In this document: in pieces, positions 1-9,656 of the stretch
Layout: each line of letters begins with the position of its first letter
Position numbering within the stretch: position 1 is the stretch's first letter
Notes under the pieces: model-generated
The model's database searches: none
What the model was told of the DNA's origin: nothing
The model's input: the letters and a program-made list of their open reading frames with translations, nothing else
NCBI GenBank assembly: GCA_047636495.1
Contig: JBLILH010000003.1
Location: 62,001 to 126,000 of the forward strand
DNA length: 64,000 nucleotides
Reading direction: 5' to 3'
Source: Endobugula sp047636495
GTDB taxonomy: Bacteria > Pseudomonadota > Gammaproteobacteria > Pseudomonadales > Cellvibrionaceae
Program-made: the position numbers and the translations under genes

Positions 1-909
1 TTTGATGCCGCGGCTAAAACTGGCAGCTTTACGGCCGCAGCCAAAAGGCTTCATGTCACTCAAGGTTCTATTAGCAAACTAATTTCTAGCCTAGAAAACC
101 AGTTAGATGTCGCCCTATTCACACGCACACGCAAGACTATTCATTTGACCGAGGCGGGGCAACGTTACGCACAACACATTGGCGAAGCATTACGGAGTAT
201 TCACAACGCTTCGCTTACCGCTATGAGTGATCCACTAAGCAATACTTTTAATTTAGCGATACCACCCACGCTGGGCACGCGCTGGCTTATGCCTCGATTA
301 CCTGAGTTTTTAGCTCAGCACCCCAACATTCATATTAACTTTGTGACAAAACTCACTGAATTTGATTTTAGCGATGTGAACGTGGATGCAGCCATCCACT
401 ATGGCTTACCTAACTGGCCCAATACCAACAGTACGTTTTTAATGGGCGAGACAATCATTCCCGTGGCATCGCCAACATGGATCAAGAAAAATGCGCCACA
501 ACACCCCTCCGATTTAAGTCAATTAAGCTGCTTAAACCTATCCTCTCGTCCTGACGCATGGCGACAGTGGCTACTCCATTACGAGCAAAACACCACCATT
601 ACATCCGGCATGGTATTTGAAAAATTTTCCCTGTTAACACAAGCCGCTATTGCAGGATTAGGTGCCGCGCTGCTACCTGAGTTTTTAATTGAGAGTGAAC
701 TGAAAAATAACGAACTCGAGGTTATTTTTGATGAAACTCAAAAGAGCCCCCACAGTTACTACCTAATAACACCTTCACATAAAGCCCATTACGCATCAGT
801 CATTGCCTTGCGTGAATGGCTGTTAAAACAGTGTAAGGACATGGGATCACAACGCACAAAAAAATCGTTAATTCGCCATCACTGCGCGCTCTTTTGCCCA
901 GTGACGTAA
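1..909 (+). CDS. LysR-family transcriptional regulator, 5' end outside window
   Basis: The open frame runs in from the left edge, so the true start lies outside the window and the TTG at 145 is not the start. The first 40 or so codons read as the end of a LysR winged helix-turn-helix (FTAAAKRLHVTQGSISKLIS, then LENQLDVALFTR). The rest is a substrate-binding domain, and its style (LGTRWLMPRLPEFLAQHPNI) resembles the GcvA-like group. It would be a cytoplasmic DNA-binding regulator; its effector and targets are unknown. The last 42 bases overlap the 3' end of the convergent AAA ATPase gene, and the tail after ALREWLLKQ looks like a non-conserved extension into that overlap. The family call is firm; the role is not known. 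Confidence 0.9.
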   Translation, partial: FDAAAKTGSFTAAAKRLHVTQGSISKLISSLENQLDVALFTRTRKTIHLTEAGQRYAQHIGEALRSIHNASLTAMSDPLSNTFNLAIPPTLGTRWLMPRLPEFLAQHPNIHINFVTKLTEFDFSDVNVDAAIHYGLPNWPNTNSTFLMGETIIPVASPTWIKKNAPQHPSDLSQLSCLNLSSRPDAWRQWLLHYEQNTTITSGMVFEKFSLLTQAAIAGLGAALLPEFLIESELKNNELEVIFDETQKSPHSYYLITPSHKAHYASVIALREWLLKQCKDMGSQRTKKSLIRHHCALFCPVT

Positions 910-2382
910 CGCTTGGATGTCTTCTGAGCGCACCACAGAAATAGGCACGGTGGCATCCACTGCGTTTAATACGTGCTCGACGGTTAGCGTTTTTTGCTGT
1001 GCTTTGGCTGAGTACAATGCTGACACAATGACTTGTTCTATCTCGGCACCCGTAAATCCCTGAGTTGACTCGGCAATGGCAATTACCTGCTCTTTTTCAA
1101 AGTCAACGTGACGCAGGCGCAAGTGAATTTGCGCAATAACAGCACGATCTGTTGCGTTAGGTAAATCAACAAAGAATATTTCGTCTAACCGGCCCTTGCG
1201 TAATAATTCTGGCGGCAAACGCGAAATATCATTACTGGTTGCAACGATAAACACACGGCTTTTACGTTCGGCCATCCATGTAAGTAACGTGCCTAACACA
1301 CGTTGAGATATACCTTCATTATCAGATTGACCTAGTGACTTTTCGATTTCATCCATCCACAGCACACAAGGCGACACATTATCCGCAAGCTGTAAGGTTT
1401 CGCGTAAATTACGCTCTGTTTCACCATGAAATTTATTGTATAGCGCGCCCATATCTAAGCGTAACAACGGTACGTTCCATAAGCCCGCTATGGCTTTCGC
1501 CGCTAAACTTTTCCCGCCACCTTGCACCCCTAACAGCAAGATACCTTTTGGTGTATCTAAAGCGGGGCGCGTATCGCTTTTATCTTTCGAAATACCTGAA
1601 AAAGTGGACTGTCTTTCGTCTAGCCATTGTTTTAATTTTTTTAGCCCGCCTACTTGAGCAAACTGAGCTGTATCGTATTCGAAAGTGAGGATGTTATTCA
1701 TATTCATCAATTCGAATTTTGATCTATTCACGTCATCGACATCACTGATGGTAATCGCGCCATCATCCACAATCGCTCCGTGAACCAAGCGCTTAACGTC
1801 GCTCTCGGTTAAACCGCGTAGATTATTGGTGAGCAATGATAAGGTTTTCGCATCAACATTAACACGACGCCCAATATGCTGTTGCTGCCATTGTCTTACT
1901 TCGTTCAACACTATTTGACGGATTTTATTTTCGGAAGGAAAGCTTAATTGAAAACGCGTGCTGTACCGGTGTATTTCTGGGGGCAATGTCAATGCATGAC
2001 TAAGCAGCATGAGCGTCACTTGATTATCGGAATATAGAGCGATATCTTTTAAGCTCCGCACGACGTCGGGTTCCTCAAAGTACACATGAAAATCACACAG
2101 CACATAAATGCCTGCTGCATTTTTTTGACGAATAGAAGCGAGTAATTCTGCGGGCTTAGTGAGTGTGGCTTGGTTAACATCTGATTCAGTTGCCGATTGA
2201 CTTAACAGACCGTTCTGCAAGCCCGCGGTGCAACTCCAGCTATACAAAGGTCTACATGTTTTAATCGCCAAGCGAGTACAAAGCTCAAGCACTCTTGGCT
2301 CTTCGTAAGACTCGATGGCGATAAGGGACGATCCCTTTTTTACCATCAGTTCAATATCATTGAGGTCTTCCATTAGATTCAC
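868..2382 (-). CDS. AAA-family ATPase, Ycf46-like
   Basis: A 504-residue protein with one C-terminal AAA+ module. Walker A is GVQGGGKSLAAKAI, Walker B is VLWMDEIEK, and the second region of homology contains VFIVATSNDISRLPPELLRKGRLDEIFF with arginine-finger candidates. The N-terminal 220 residues carry no recognised enzymatic motif and look like the degenerate AAA-like half of Ycf46-type proteins. No membrane segment or signal peptide is visible, so it should be cytoplasmic. Family members are widespread but poorly characterised; links to photosynthesis or CO2 use in cyanobacteria do not transfer here. The gene stands alone, convergent with the LysR gene. Start: the ATG at 2382 (MNLMEDL); a second ATG three codons in is possible. 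Function beyond ATP-driven remodelling is unknown. Confidence 0.85.
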   Translation of the reverse strand: MNLMEDLNDIELMVKKGSSLIAIESYEEPRVLELCTRLAIKTCRPLYSWSCTAGLQNGLLSQSATESDVNQATLTKPAELLASIRQKNAAGIYVLCDFHVYFEEPDVVRSLKDIALYSDNQVTLMLLSHALTLPPEIHRYSTRFQLSFPSENKIRQIVLNEVRQWQQQHIGRRVNVDAKTLSLLTNNLRGLTESDVKRLVHGAIVDDGAITISDVDDVNRSKFELMNMNNILTFEYDTAQFAQVGGLKKLKQWLDERQSTFSGISKDKSDTRPALDTPKGILLLGVQGGGKSLAAKAIAGLWNVPLLRLDMGALYNKFHGETERNLRETLQLADNVSPCVLWMDEIEKSLGQSDNEGISQRVLGTLLTWMAERKSRVFIVATSNDISRLPPELLRKGRLDEIFFVDLPNATDRAVIAQIHLRLRHVDFEKEQVIAIAESTQGFTGAEIEQVIVSALYSAKAQQKTLTVEHVLNAVDATVPISVVRSEDIQALRHWAKERAVMAN

Positions 2383-2493
2383 TTTTTATTATTTTAATGA
2401 TTACCCTAATAAGGTACGCATGGCGTACCTTACATAAACTGCAGCGCAAACCGAATGTCGACGAAAGCGTCAATACATCCACATAGAGTTTAA

Positions 2494-3036
2494 CTAGACA
2501 GCAAAAAAAGTTTTGCGGTAATGTTTCAGCTCGTTGATCGAATCACGGACATCATCCATAGCAAGATGCGCCCCGGATTTGGTGAAACCTTTCATCGCTT
2601 CTGGCTTCCAGCGGCGGGCAAGCTCTTTAACGCTACTCACATCTAAATTGCGGTAGTGAAAATAATTTTCCAGCGCTGGCATATAGTTGGCCAAGAAACG
2701 GCGATCTTGGCAAATAGAATTGCCAGCCATGGGTGATTTACCCGCTGGCACCCACTGTTTGAGAAAATCTATGGTTTGCTGTTCGGCAACGATTTCAGCC
2801 ATTTGACTATTGCGCACCCGCTCAGTCAATCCTGACTTGCCATGCTGGTTAGTGTTCCAGTCATCCATGGCGGCTAAACGTTCGTCTGACTGATGAATTG
2901 CTAACATCGGCCCTTCGGCCAATATATTGAGATTGCTGTCGGTGACGATAGTGGCTATTTCGATAATCACATCATCGTTGGGGTAAAGCCCCGTCATTTC
3001 TAGGTCAATCCAAATCAAGTTATCTTCGTGCAACAT
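2494..3036 (-). CDS. orn: Oligoribonuclease
   Basis: A 180-residue 3'-5' exoribonuclease of the DEDDh family that degrades 2-5 nt RNAs and pGpG, the product of c-di-GMP breakdown. The first acidic motif is visible as WIDLEMTGLYP (D11, E13). The central DSNLNILAEGP and the late HLAMDDVRDSINEL segments supply the remaining aspartates and the catalytic histidine region. Length and start match the family. It is divergent from rsgA across a 137-bp gap, the usual arrangement in gammaproteobacteria. It is normally essential in this group. An HD-GYP-related gene lies nearby, but its catalytic motif is degenerate, so a direct pGpG link is not implied. Confidence 0.97.
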   Translation of the reverse strand: MLHEDNLIWIDLEMTGLYPNDDVIIEIATIVTDSNLNILAEGPMLAIHQSDERLAAMDDWNTNQHGKSGLTERVRNSQMAEIVAEQQTIDFLKQWVPAGKSPMAGNSICQDRRFLANYMPALENYFHYRNLDVSSVKELARRWKPEAMKGFTKSGAHLAMDDVRDSINELKHYRKTFFAV

Positions 3037-3173
3037 ATTCGCGTATCATCCTATAATAATATTTATTGATTCTTATAGTGTTACTGATATATGCCTGTAA
3101 ATCCAGTTGAACAACACATTACTGATAACCCGTCTGCTTTTTATCACTTTTTGCTACCTATCGAGAATGCCGC

Positions 3174-4262
3174 ATGAGCAAACGAAAAATCACCCGCAAA
3201 CAAGCGTGGCGCATCGAGAAAGTCCAGCAGGAGCGCGTTGCAAGAGCCGATAAAAAAAATGCTAAAATTGATGCCAATGTCAATCACGGTAGTTTAGGTG
3301 CCGAGCAAGAAGGCTTAGTGATTGCTCACTATGGCACACAGGTCGAAATCCAGTCTTCGAATCATTCTCATGATGATACTGAAGAAGACAAAGCCAACGC
3401 AGCTAAAAAGCGCTGTCATATGCGCACCAACCTTGGGTCACTGGTCACGGGCGACCGAGTAATTTGGCGCGATGCCGAGCCAACAGGTGTGGTAGTCGCG
3501 GTGCTACCAAGAATATCGGCCTTATCTCGACCCGACCCCCATGGCGACATGAAGACGGTGGCCGCCAATATTGATAACATTTTAGTGGTAGTAGCGCCTT
3601 TTCCTCGCCCCCATAGCTTTTTGATTGACCGTTATTTGGTCGCTGCTGAAGCCATTGGCATTAAACCCGTAATCTTACTCAACAAAGTCGATTTAATTGA
3701 CGACAAAAACCGTCATATTGTTGATGGTCTGACAACGATGTATCGTGATTTAGGTTATGAGGTGATTCACGCGTCAACCGTATTAGCAGCAGAGACTGGA
3801 TGCAATGAGCCGCTAGACGGCTTAGATAATTTAAAACGTTTTCTGCAAAGCAAAACTACGGTCTTTGTCGGGCAGTCGGGTGTGGGCAAGTCTTCACTTA
3901 TCAATAAACTCTTACCTGGTCAGGATCTTCGCGTAGGCGCACTCACTGAAGCTACTCAGCGTGGTACTCATACCACCACCACCGCTCAACTATTTCACTT
4001 TCCATCGACCAATGGCGAAGACGCAGGCCAGCTCATCGACTCGCCAGGGATAAGGGAGTTTGGTCTTTGGCATATGGATGAAGGCACTATATTAGAAGGA
4101 TTTGTTGAGCTGCGAGATCATATAGGCCTGTGTAAATTTCGTGATTGCCAGCACCGACATGAACCCAAATGTGCCATTTTAGAGGCTCACGCACGCGGAG
4201 AAATCAGTGATCGCCGAATGGAGAGCTACTTCACCCTGAGAGACACGATCGAAAACGCATAA
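3174..4262 (+). CDS. rsgA: Small ribosomal subunit biogenesis GTPase RsgA
   Basis: A 362-residue circularly permuted GTPase that matures the 30S subunit. The N-terminus is basic (SKRKITRKQAWRIEKVQQER) and is followed by an OB-fold. The G motifs come in permuted order: NKVDL (G4) precedes the P-loop GQSGVGKSSLINKLL (G1), then DSPGIREFG (G3). The C-terminal zinc-binding region has Cys and His in CKFRDCQHRHEPKC. Length is normal. The ATG at 3174 fits the conserved N-terminus, although no strong ribosome-binding site precedes it. The gene is divergent from orn, and this pair is strongly conserved in the class. Confidence 0.97.
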   Translation: MSKRKITRKQAWRIEKVQQERVARADKKNAKIDANVNHGSLGAEQEGLVIAHYGTQVEIQSSNHSHDDTEEDKANAAKKRCHMRTNLGSLVTGDRVIWRDAEPTGVVVAVLPRISALSRPDPHGDMKTVAANIDNILVVVAPFPRPHSFLIDRYLVAAEAIGIKPVILLNKVDLIDDKNRHIVDGLTTMYRDLGYEVIHASTVLAAETGCNEPLDGLDNLKRFLQSKTTVFVGQSGVGKSSLINKLLPGQDLRVGALTEATQRGTHTTTTAQLFHFPSTNGEDAGQLIDSPGIREFGLWHMDEGTILEGFVELRDHIGLCKFRDCQHRHEPKCAILEAHARGEISDRRMESYFTLRDTIENA

Positions 4263-4343
4263 AACCTTACTAAGCCAGCGGTTATAGACTATATTTAAAG
4301 TATTCTTTTGATTATTGGTAGGGCTTATCTATGCACAACATTT

Positions 4344-5879
4344 ATGTACAGCACTGAAAACCCAAGTTCACCCGCAGCAATGCCAAAGGTAACACCTCCG
4401 CTAGAAGGAAAACTAAACGCACTCTCTCGGCAGGCAGAAAACGATTCTAGATTATCTATTTGGTTGAAAAAACTGCCTGAAAACTCCTTGCCCATCGATC
4501 AAACGATTGCAGAGGATGTGATTGAATTATTGCGTGACGAGAATTGCGATTCGCCCACCCTAGCGGCCTGCATTCAAAAAGACCCTCTCTTATGCTTAAA
4601 ATTATTTCATTGCACCGAAGAATATGTCAACCATAACGGTGGCGACATACAACACTTGGTACATTTAATTGGGCTAATTGGGTTCGATAAGATTGAGCAA
4701 GTAGTCACGAAAAGTCGAAAATTATCAACCACTCCCCACGGGTTTAAAGAAGTATTGTCTGCTAGTTTATTTACTGCACATTTGGCATCGAGCCTACTAA
4801 ACAAAAAACATAACGCGAGTAGCGACCGTTTTTTTCTCCCTACCTTATTTTTTAACGCGCCTTTATGGCTAATGTGGGTAGCGGCACCAAAAACCATGGC
4901 ACATGGAAAGGTTTTAGCCCGCTGTCAACCGCAATCATATATTGCCTTAAGCGTCAAAAAACTAGGTTTTAAACTCACCGACCTTTTAGAAAAAGCCAAC
5001 GAGGTTATGCTCTTACCCAAAATGACATCTGACGCACTCGCGATTAATCCTACAAAAAAAGTACGCTTCTGGGCGAAAGCCCACCTGTTGAGTGACGAAA
5101 GAATGGCCCAGTGGTTCAAGGATGATAAAGCATCAAGACACTTTTTCTACAGTGTCGAAGCCGGTATTTATCTACTTAATCAATATGTTATCGCTATTTA
5201 TTTTGACTGGAATAGTAAGTATATTCAGCGCTGTACCACGCTATTATGTCGTCATTTAGGCATTAGCAATGACGAATTAAGCACGACTGTTATCTCGCTG
5301 GCACTCAAGGTAACGCTACCCTCACAGCTTCAAGGGTTACTTGCGCCCATCAACCGAGTTCGCGGTCTACACCGTGATCCTGTAGGCGAGTATAATCAAA
5401 CCGCCCAGACAGGCGTTATCGATGCGTGGCGTGAGAAAATTCGCCAAAGTGACAATCCTGACACCGCGTTAGCGATCACCATGAATGCCCTCACAAGGGG
5501 AGTTGGTGTGGAACATTGCGTTATTATGAAGGTTGATGAACGTCACATTTATACTCAGACCCACCATGGGTTTGGTGAAAGTGCCGCCATTAAACGCTTT
5601 CACTTTGACTGGCATACAGAAAAAAATCTGTTTCAAAAAATAATTGCCAAACCTTGCTCTATATCGTTTTATTCACAAAACTTACCTAAAGCTAGCGCTA
5701 AAATCCCCAAGCAATTCACCCAGTATTGTGAGGTAAAGCCATGCGGCTTATTATCTGTTTTTCACCAAAAAAAGCCCAGAGTACTGATTTATTGCGACCA
5801 TAGCCAATGGGATAAAGACAAACACAAGCATTTTAAAGCTATAGGTAAGGCGTTGGCGCATACCTTAAACCGGTTCTAA
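4344..5879 (+). CDS. HDOD-domain signalling protein
   Basis: A 511-residue protein from the ATG at 4344 (MYSTENPS); the frame is open to a TTG at 4308, but ATG is preferred. An HDOD domain covers roughly residues 40-270: LPIDQTIAEDVIELL, then PTLAACIQKDPLLCLKLF, and later HLVHLIGLIGFDKIEQVV, the usual ordering of this HD-related output domain. The C-terminal 150 residues (around ALAITMNALTRGVGVEHCVIM) look like a GAF-type sensor domain, a less certain call. No membrane segment is seen. HDOD proteins act in signal transduction and usually lack phosphohydrolase activity. It lies between rsgA and psd with no obvious operon partner. Confidence 0.8.
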   Translation: MYSTENPSSPAAMPKVTPPLEGKLNALSRQAENDSRLSIWLKKLPENSLPIDQTIAEDVIELLRDENCDSPTLAACIQKDPLLCLKLFHCTEEYVNHNGGDIQHLVHLIGLIGFDKIEQVVTKSRKLSTTPHGFKEVLSASLFTAHLASSLLNKKHNASSDRFFLPTLFFNAPLWLMWVAAPKTMAHGKVLARCQPQSYIALSVKKLGFKLTDLLEKANEVMLLPKMTSDALAINPTKKVRFWAKAHLLSDERMAQWFKDDKASRHFFYSVEAGIYLLNQYVIAIYFDWNSKYIQRCTTLLCRHLGISNDELSTTVISLALKVTLPSQLQGLLAPINRVRGLHRDPVGEYNQTAQTGVIDAWREKIRQSDNPDTALAITMNALTRGVGVEHCVIMKVDERHIYTQTHHGFGESAAIKRFHFDWHTEKNLFQKIIAKPCSISFYSQNLPKASAKIPKQFTQYCEVKPCGLLSVFHQKKPRVLIYCDHSQWDKDKHKHFKAIGKALAHTLNRF

Positions 5880-6053
5880 AAACAGGCCCAAACTCAATAC
5901 CTGTTGCTCATAGCCAGCAGCTAGCTTTAGCCGCCACTGATGTTACCGCATTGCTTATTTGAGTAACACTCTGTGATAAATCTCCGCGTTACTTTGAAAG
6001 AGTGCACATGAAAATTTCAAGTATTCTTCAGTGAGCTTACACTCTATATACGC

Positions 6054-6059
6054 TATAAT
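6054..6059 (+). promoter_or_regulatory. Candidate -10 element for psd
   Basis: TATAAT lies 63 bases before the psd ATG in the gap after the HDOD gene. No good -35 hexamer sits 16-18 bases upstream, so this is a weak promoter call based on the -10 match and its position. Confidence 0.3.
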
Positions 6060-6122
6060 TAAACACTACCTACGAATACACTCCTTTACCACTCACTTTA
6101 TGACGACTCTATAGCGACTTGT

Positions 6123-6974
6123 ATGAAAAAAACTTTTTTTATTGCCCTACAATATTTACTCCCTCAACACGCATTATCTCGATTGGCAGGCTGGGTCGCC
6201 GAGACGAAAATCACATGGGTTAAACATCGCATTATTTGTTGGTTTATTGGGCGTTACAACGTCGATATGAGTATTGCCGCCAATCCTGACCCTGCATCTT
6301 ACCGACACTTTAATGACTTTTTTACCCGTCCATTAGCACAAGGTCAGCGCCCTATTACAGAAGTACCTAATGCTATTATTTGTCCCGCAGATGGTTGTAT
6401 CAGCCAAATAGGGGGAATCGTAAATGGGCATATATTTCAAGCCAAAGGCCAAGAATACAGCTTACTTGAACTGGTGGGTGGCGATGTCGATATTGCTAAG
6501 CAACTTGATGGCGGTCTCTTTGCGACGGTTTATCTCTCACCTAAAGATTATCATCGTGTACACATGCCGTTAACCGGCACGCTCAAGACAATGATTCATG
6601 TGCCCGGTGACTTATTTTCGGTGAATGAAACGACAGCAGACAATGTACCTCGGTTGTTTGCTAGAAACGAGCGCGTTGTCGCTTTATTTGATACCGAGCA
6701 TGGCCCCATGACGGTTATATTAGTCGGAGCAATGATTGTCGCGAGTATCGAAACCGTCTGGTCAGGGCTTGTAACCCCGATCAAAAAACAAGTCCGCACC
6801 ACCCACTATCACAATACTGACGCTGTGCTATTGGAAAAAGGCGAAGAGATGGGGCGTTTTAAGTTAGGCTCGACCGCTATCGTATTGTTAGGAAGAGATA
6901 CCGCAACATGGGACGATTCATTCGTCGCCAACAGCCCCGTTATGATGGGAGAAAAAATGGGTCGACTGTTATAG
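6123..6974 (+). CDS. psd: Phosphatidylserine decarboxylase proenzyme
   Basis: A 283-residue enzyme that makes phosphatidylethanolamine from phosphatidylserine at the inner membrane. The self-cleavage motif LGST is present in GRFKLGSTAIVLLG near residue 250; the serine there becomes the pyruvoyl group of the alpha chain. Other family landmarks are FNDFFTRPL, CPADGCISQIG and YLSPKDYHRVHMPL. Length and start (MKKTFFIALQYLLPQ) match the bacterial group I enzymes. It is convergent with the HD-GYP-like gene. No frame damage is seen. Confidence 0.97.
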   Translation: MKKTFFIALQYLLPQHALSRLAGWVAETKITWVKHRIICWFIGRYNVDMSIAANPDPASYRHFNDFFTRPLAQGQRPITEVPNAIICPADGCISQIGGIVNGHIFQAKGQEYSLLELVGGDVDIAKQLDGGLFATVYLSPKDYHRVHMPLTGTLKTMIHVPGDLFSVNETTADNVPRLFARNERVVALFDTEHGPMTVILVGAMIVASIETVWSGLVTPIKKQVRTTHYHNTDAVLLEKGEEMGRFKLGSTAIVLLGRDTATWDDSFVANSPVMMGEKMGRLL

Positions 6975-7039
6975 GCCAGACTTGTATCGGCAGGATTCAT
7001 GGCATGGATTGTTTTACTACCCGATGAAAAGTTGTTTTT

Positions 7040-8356
7040 TTAACTACAAAAATTAATATATCTTTCACGGATCTTTGTCACTTTGATAGGATAATCATAG
7101 GGCTGTACATCTTCTGCGATATCAATTCTAGAGGGTATTTGTGCCTCTGTCTTACGAACATGAGAAGGTAATGGTAGGGCAATACTACGCATATCGCCCA
7201 CCATCAAGTCGACATGATCTAATTGATCCAGAGCTTCGCCCCTTTTATCGACGACGACCATTACTCGTGGTTTTAGCCGACGAGCGTAGTTCTGCTCTGC
7301 CACAATCGCAATCTCACCGGTTGATAACTTCACCAGCGTACCTGTTGGGTATAAGCCGAATGCTTTAATAAACTCCACCACCAAATCATCTTGGAACTGC
7401 TTACCGCGCGCCTCATATAAACGTGATATTGATTGCGAGCTAGGAATAGAACAAAGTTCGCCTTTACGATATGTTGCCTCATCATAGAATACCGCGACAC
7501 CCGCGATTTTAGATAAGAAAGAAATCTCATCTCCTTGTAGCTGCTTAGGATAGCCGCTGCCGTTTAAGCGCTCAAACATCATTGAGACCGTCTTAATCAC
7601 CTTGGGAGGTATATCACTGATATCTTTTAGCAGAGTAATAGTTTGTTCGACGACAATTTTTCCTACACCTGAATCACATGGGTCGCCTGCCTTGATAGAT
7701 AATAACACCTTGGGTAAGGTTAGCCGCCCAACATCTCTTAATATGGTGCTGAGGGCTAGAACACGAAGGTTAGTTTTACTTAGCCCTAAATGCTGCCCAA
7801 ACACAACGGACCACGCGGCTGAGCGTAACAAGTAATAGAAAGGATCTTTTTTATCCATTTTTCTCACTCGAACTAGCCACATAAACGCATCGGGATTGCG
7901 CACAATACTATCGACCATAGCGTAGCTAGCGTTGATAAATGGCATGGGTGAAACCTTTGATCTTGTTGTGATTTGTCCCATGACCGTAGCCATTTCCAAC
8001 ATCAACCGATCATAGACAGCATGAGCTAACGTCATCTCGGATGCCACAGTTTGCCTATCTTGGTAGACTTTATCGTCAACATAAATAGCTTTTAATGGGC
8101 CACGATATGTATCTGGTAAATCTTGCGCCGTCTTTACATCTAAAAGGGTTTTATCTGATGGCGCTATCCCTTTAATAATGTCAATGTAGACATATTGACA
8201 GTGCACTTTTAACTGCTTGATCTCGGATCGATCGCGTACATAGAAACCCTGAATGGGAAATGGGGTTTTCTGCCAAGGTCGATCGAGCGCAGAAACATAC
8301 ATCCCTAACTCGATATAGCGAACATCTAATTTAATCGGCTTTATACTCACCTTCAC
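7040..8356 (-). CDS. Degenerate HD-GYP domain protein with DUF3391-type N-terminus
   Basis: A 438-residue soluble protein. The N-terminal 100 residues (KLDVRYIELGMYVSALDRPW, then FYVRDRSEIKQLK) match the DUF3391 region often fused to HD-GYP domains. The second half follows the HD-GYP pattern, but the catalytic positions are altered. The expected HD dyad reads ILRDVGR (R207-D208). The expected HHExxDGxGYP reads MFERLNGSGYP (residues 260-270). The first helix carries YLLRSAAW where a histidine is normal. This implies loss of metal binding and of c-di-GMP phosphodiesterase activity, leaving a binding or scaffold role. The frame is fully intact, so this is a diverged protein and not a decaying one. 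Confidence 0.85.
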   Translation of the reverse strand: MKVSIKPIKLDVRYIELGMYVSALDRPWQKTPFPIQGFYVRDRSEIKQLKVHCQYVYIDIIKGIAPSDKTLLDVKTAQDLPDTYRGPLKAIYVDDKVYQDRQTVASEMTLAHAVYDRLMLEMATVMGQITTRSKVSPMPFINASYAMVDSIVRNPDAFMWLVRVRKMDKKDPFYYLLRSAAWSVVFGQHLGLSKTNLRVLALSTILRDVGRLTLPKVLLSIKAGDPCDSGVGKIVVEQTITLLKDISDIPPKVIKTVSMMFERLNGSGYPKQLQGDEISFLSKIAGVAVFYDEATYRKGELCSIPSSQSISRLYEARGKQFQDDLVVEFIKAFGLYPTGTLVKLSTGEIAIVAEQNYARRLKPRVMVVVDKRGEALDQLDHVDLMVGDMRSIALPLPSHVRKTEAQIPSRIDIAEDVQPYDYPIKVTKIRERYINFCS

Positions 8357-8484
8357 TTCCTATGACAATCACTGCGTCTTAAATGACGCTTATTAATGGC
8401 TCGCGTGAAGTTTTCCAATGATAACGTATAACTCTCATCCTGAAACGACCGCCATGTAACGACCGCCCTAAAACCACCATTTCT

Positions 8485-9549
8485 CTAGTGATAAGCTTCT
8501 GATAACTCGTGTACTGCAGTAAAAAACGCAGCGACATTTTCAGGCTTAGCTTGCGGTGTCACTCCGTGACCCAGGTTAAACACATGACCATTACCTTTTC
8601 CGTAAGCCGTTAAAATATCTTCTACCTCTTCGCGGATCCGCTTAGGATTAGTGTACAAAATGGCGGGATCCATATTGCCCTGTAAGGCCACTTTTTGACC
8701 GACTTGTTGTCTTGCTTGCCCAATATGCGTGGTCCAATCGAGTCCTAACGCATCGGCTCCCGTTCCCGCCAACGAAGGCAGCCATTGACCACCTCCCTTA
8801 GTAAATAGTATAACCGGCACATGGCGGCCATCACGCTCTTTAATTAACCCACTCACTATTCGTTGCATCGGCGATAGAGAATACCGATGATACGCATCAT
8901 GGGATAAGGCACCACCCCAAGAATCAAATATTTGCACCACTTGCGCGCCCGCTGTAATTTGTGCGTTCAAATAAGCAATAATGGATAGGACTAATTTATC
9001 AATCAACAACTCAAATACTTCAGGCTGCGTATACATCAGTGACTTGGTACGAGCATAATCTTTACTCGATCCACCTTCCACCATATAGGTTGCTAACGTC
9101 CATGGACTGCCGGAAAAGCCGATCAACGGAACGCGTCCGTTCAATTCACGACGAATGAGTGTTACGGCATCGGTGACATACGTAAGGTCTTTAGCCATAT
9201 CGATAACAGGCAGTGCTTCAATATCACTAGCAGTATGAACCGTTTTTGAGAATTTGGGGCCTTCGCCTGTTTCAAAATATAACCCCAAGCCCATCGCGTC
9301 AGGGATGGTGAGTATGTCTGAAAAAAGGATGGCAGCGTCAATTTCAGGATATCGATCCAAAGGCTGTAACGTCACCTCGCAAGCCGTTTCGGGATTCCCG
9401 CACAAGCTCATAAAATCGCCTGCCTTTGCGCGCGAGGCTCGATACTCAGGCAAGTAACGACCTGCCTGGCGCATCATCCATACGGGTGTTCTATCTACCG
9501 GCTGACGCATCAAAGCGCGAAGAAAACGGTCGTTTTTTAACTCAGACAT
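8485..9549 (-). CDS. hemE: Uroporphyrinogen decarboxylase
   Basis: A 354-residue enzyme converting uroporphyrinogen III to coproporphyrinogen III in haem synthesis. The N-terminal signature PVWMMRQAGRYLPEYR and the internal GFSGSPWTLATYMVEGG are both present. The frame is open 28 codons further upstream, but the ATG at 9549 (MSELKNDRFLRALMR) fits the family length and has GGAG about ten bases before it, so it is preferred. In Pseudomonas hemE also lies next to gltD; here MAPEG and carbonic anhydrase genes are inserted between the two. Confidence 0.97.
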   Translation of the reverse strand: MSELKNDRFLRALMRQPVDRTPVWMMRQAGRYLPEYRASRAKAGDFMSLCGNPETACEVTLQPLDRYPEIDAAILFSDILTIPDAMGLGLYFETGEGPKFSKTVHTASDIEALPVIDMAKDLTYVTDAVTLIRRELNGRVPLIGFSGSPWTLATYMVEGGSSKDYARTKSLMYTQPEVFELLIDKLVLSIIAYLNAQITAGAQVVQIFDSWGGALSHDAYHRYSLSPMQRIVSGLIKERDGRHVPVILFTKGGGQWLPSLAGTGADALGLDWTTHIGQARQQVGQKVALQGNMDPAILYTNPKRIREEVEDILTAYGKGNGHVFNLGHGVTPQAKPENVAAFFTAVHELSEAYH

Positions 9550-9656
9550 ACGATTTTTTGACTCCATAACAACAAGGCTACCATTGTAGCCTAACCGCTC
9601 TTTGTCGTCATTGCGCAAAAAGCTAATCCGCATGCTTGACAGAAAAAATCATCCGG

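Noticed and set aside
145..909. TTG at 145 as the start of the LysR gene
   Set aside because: The same frame continues upstream to base 1 and encodes the helix-turn-helix, so the gene starts outside the window.
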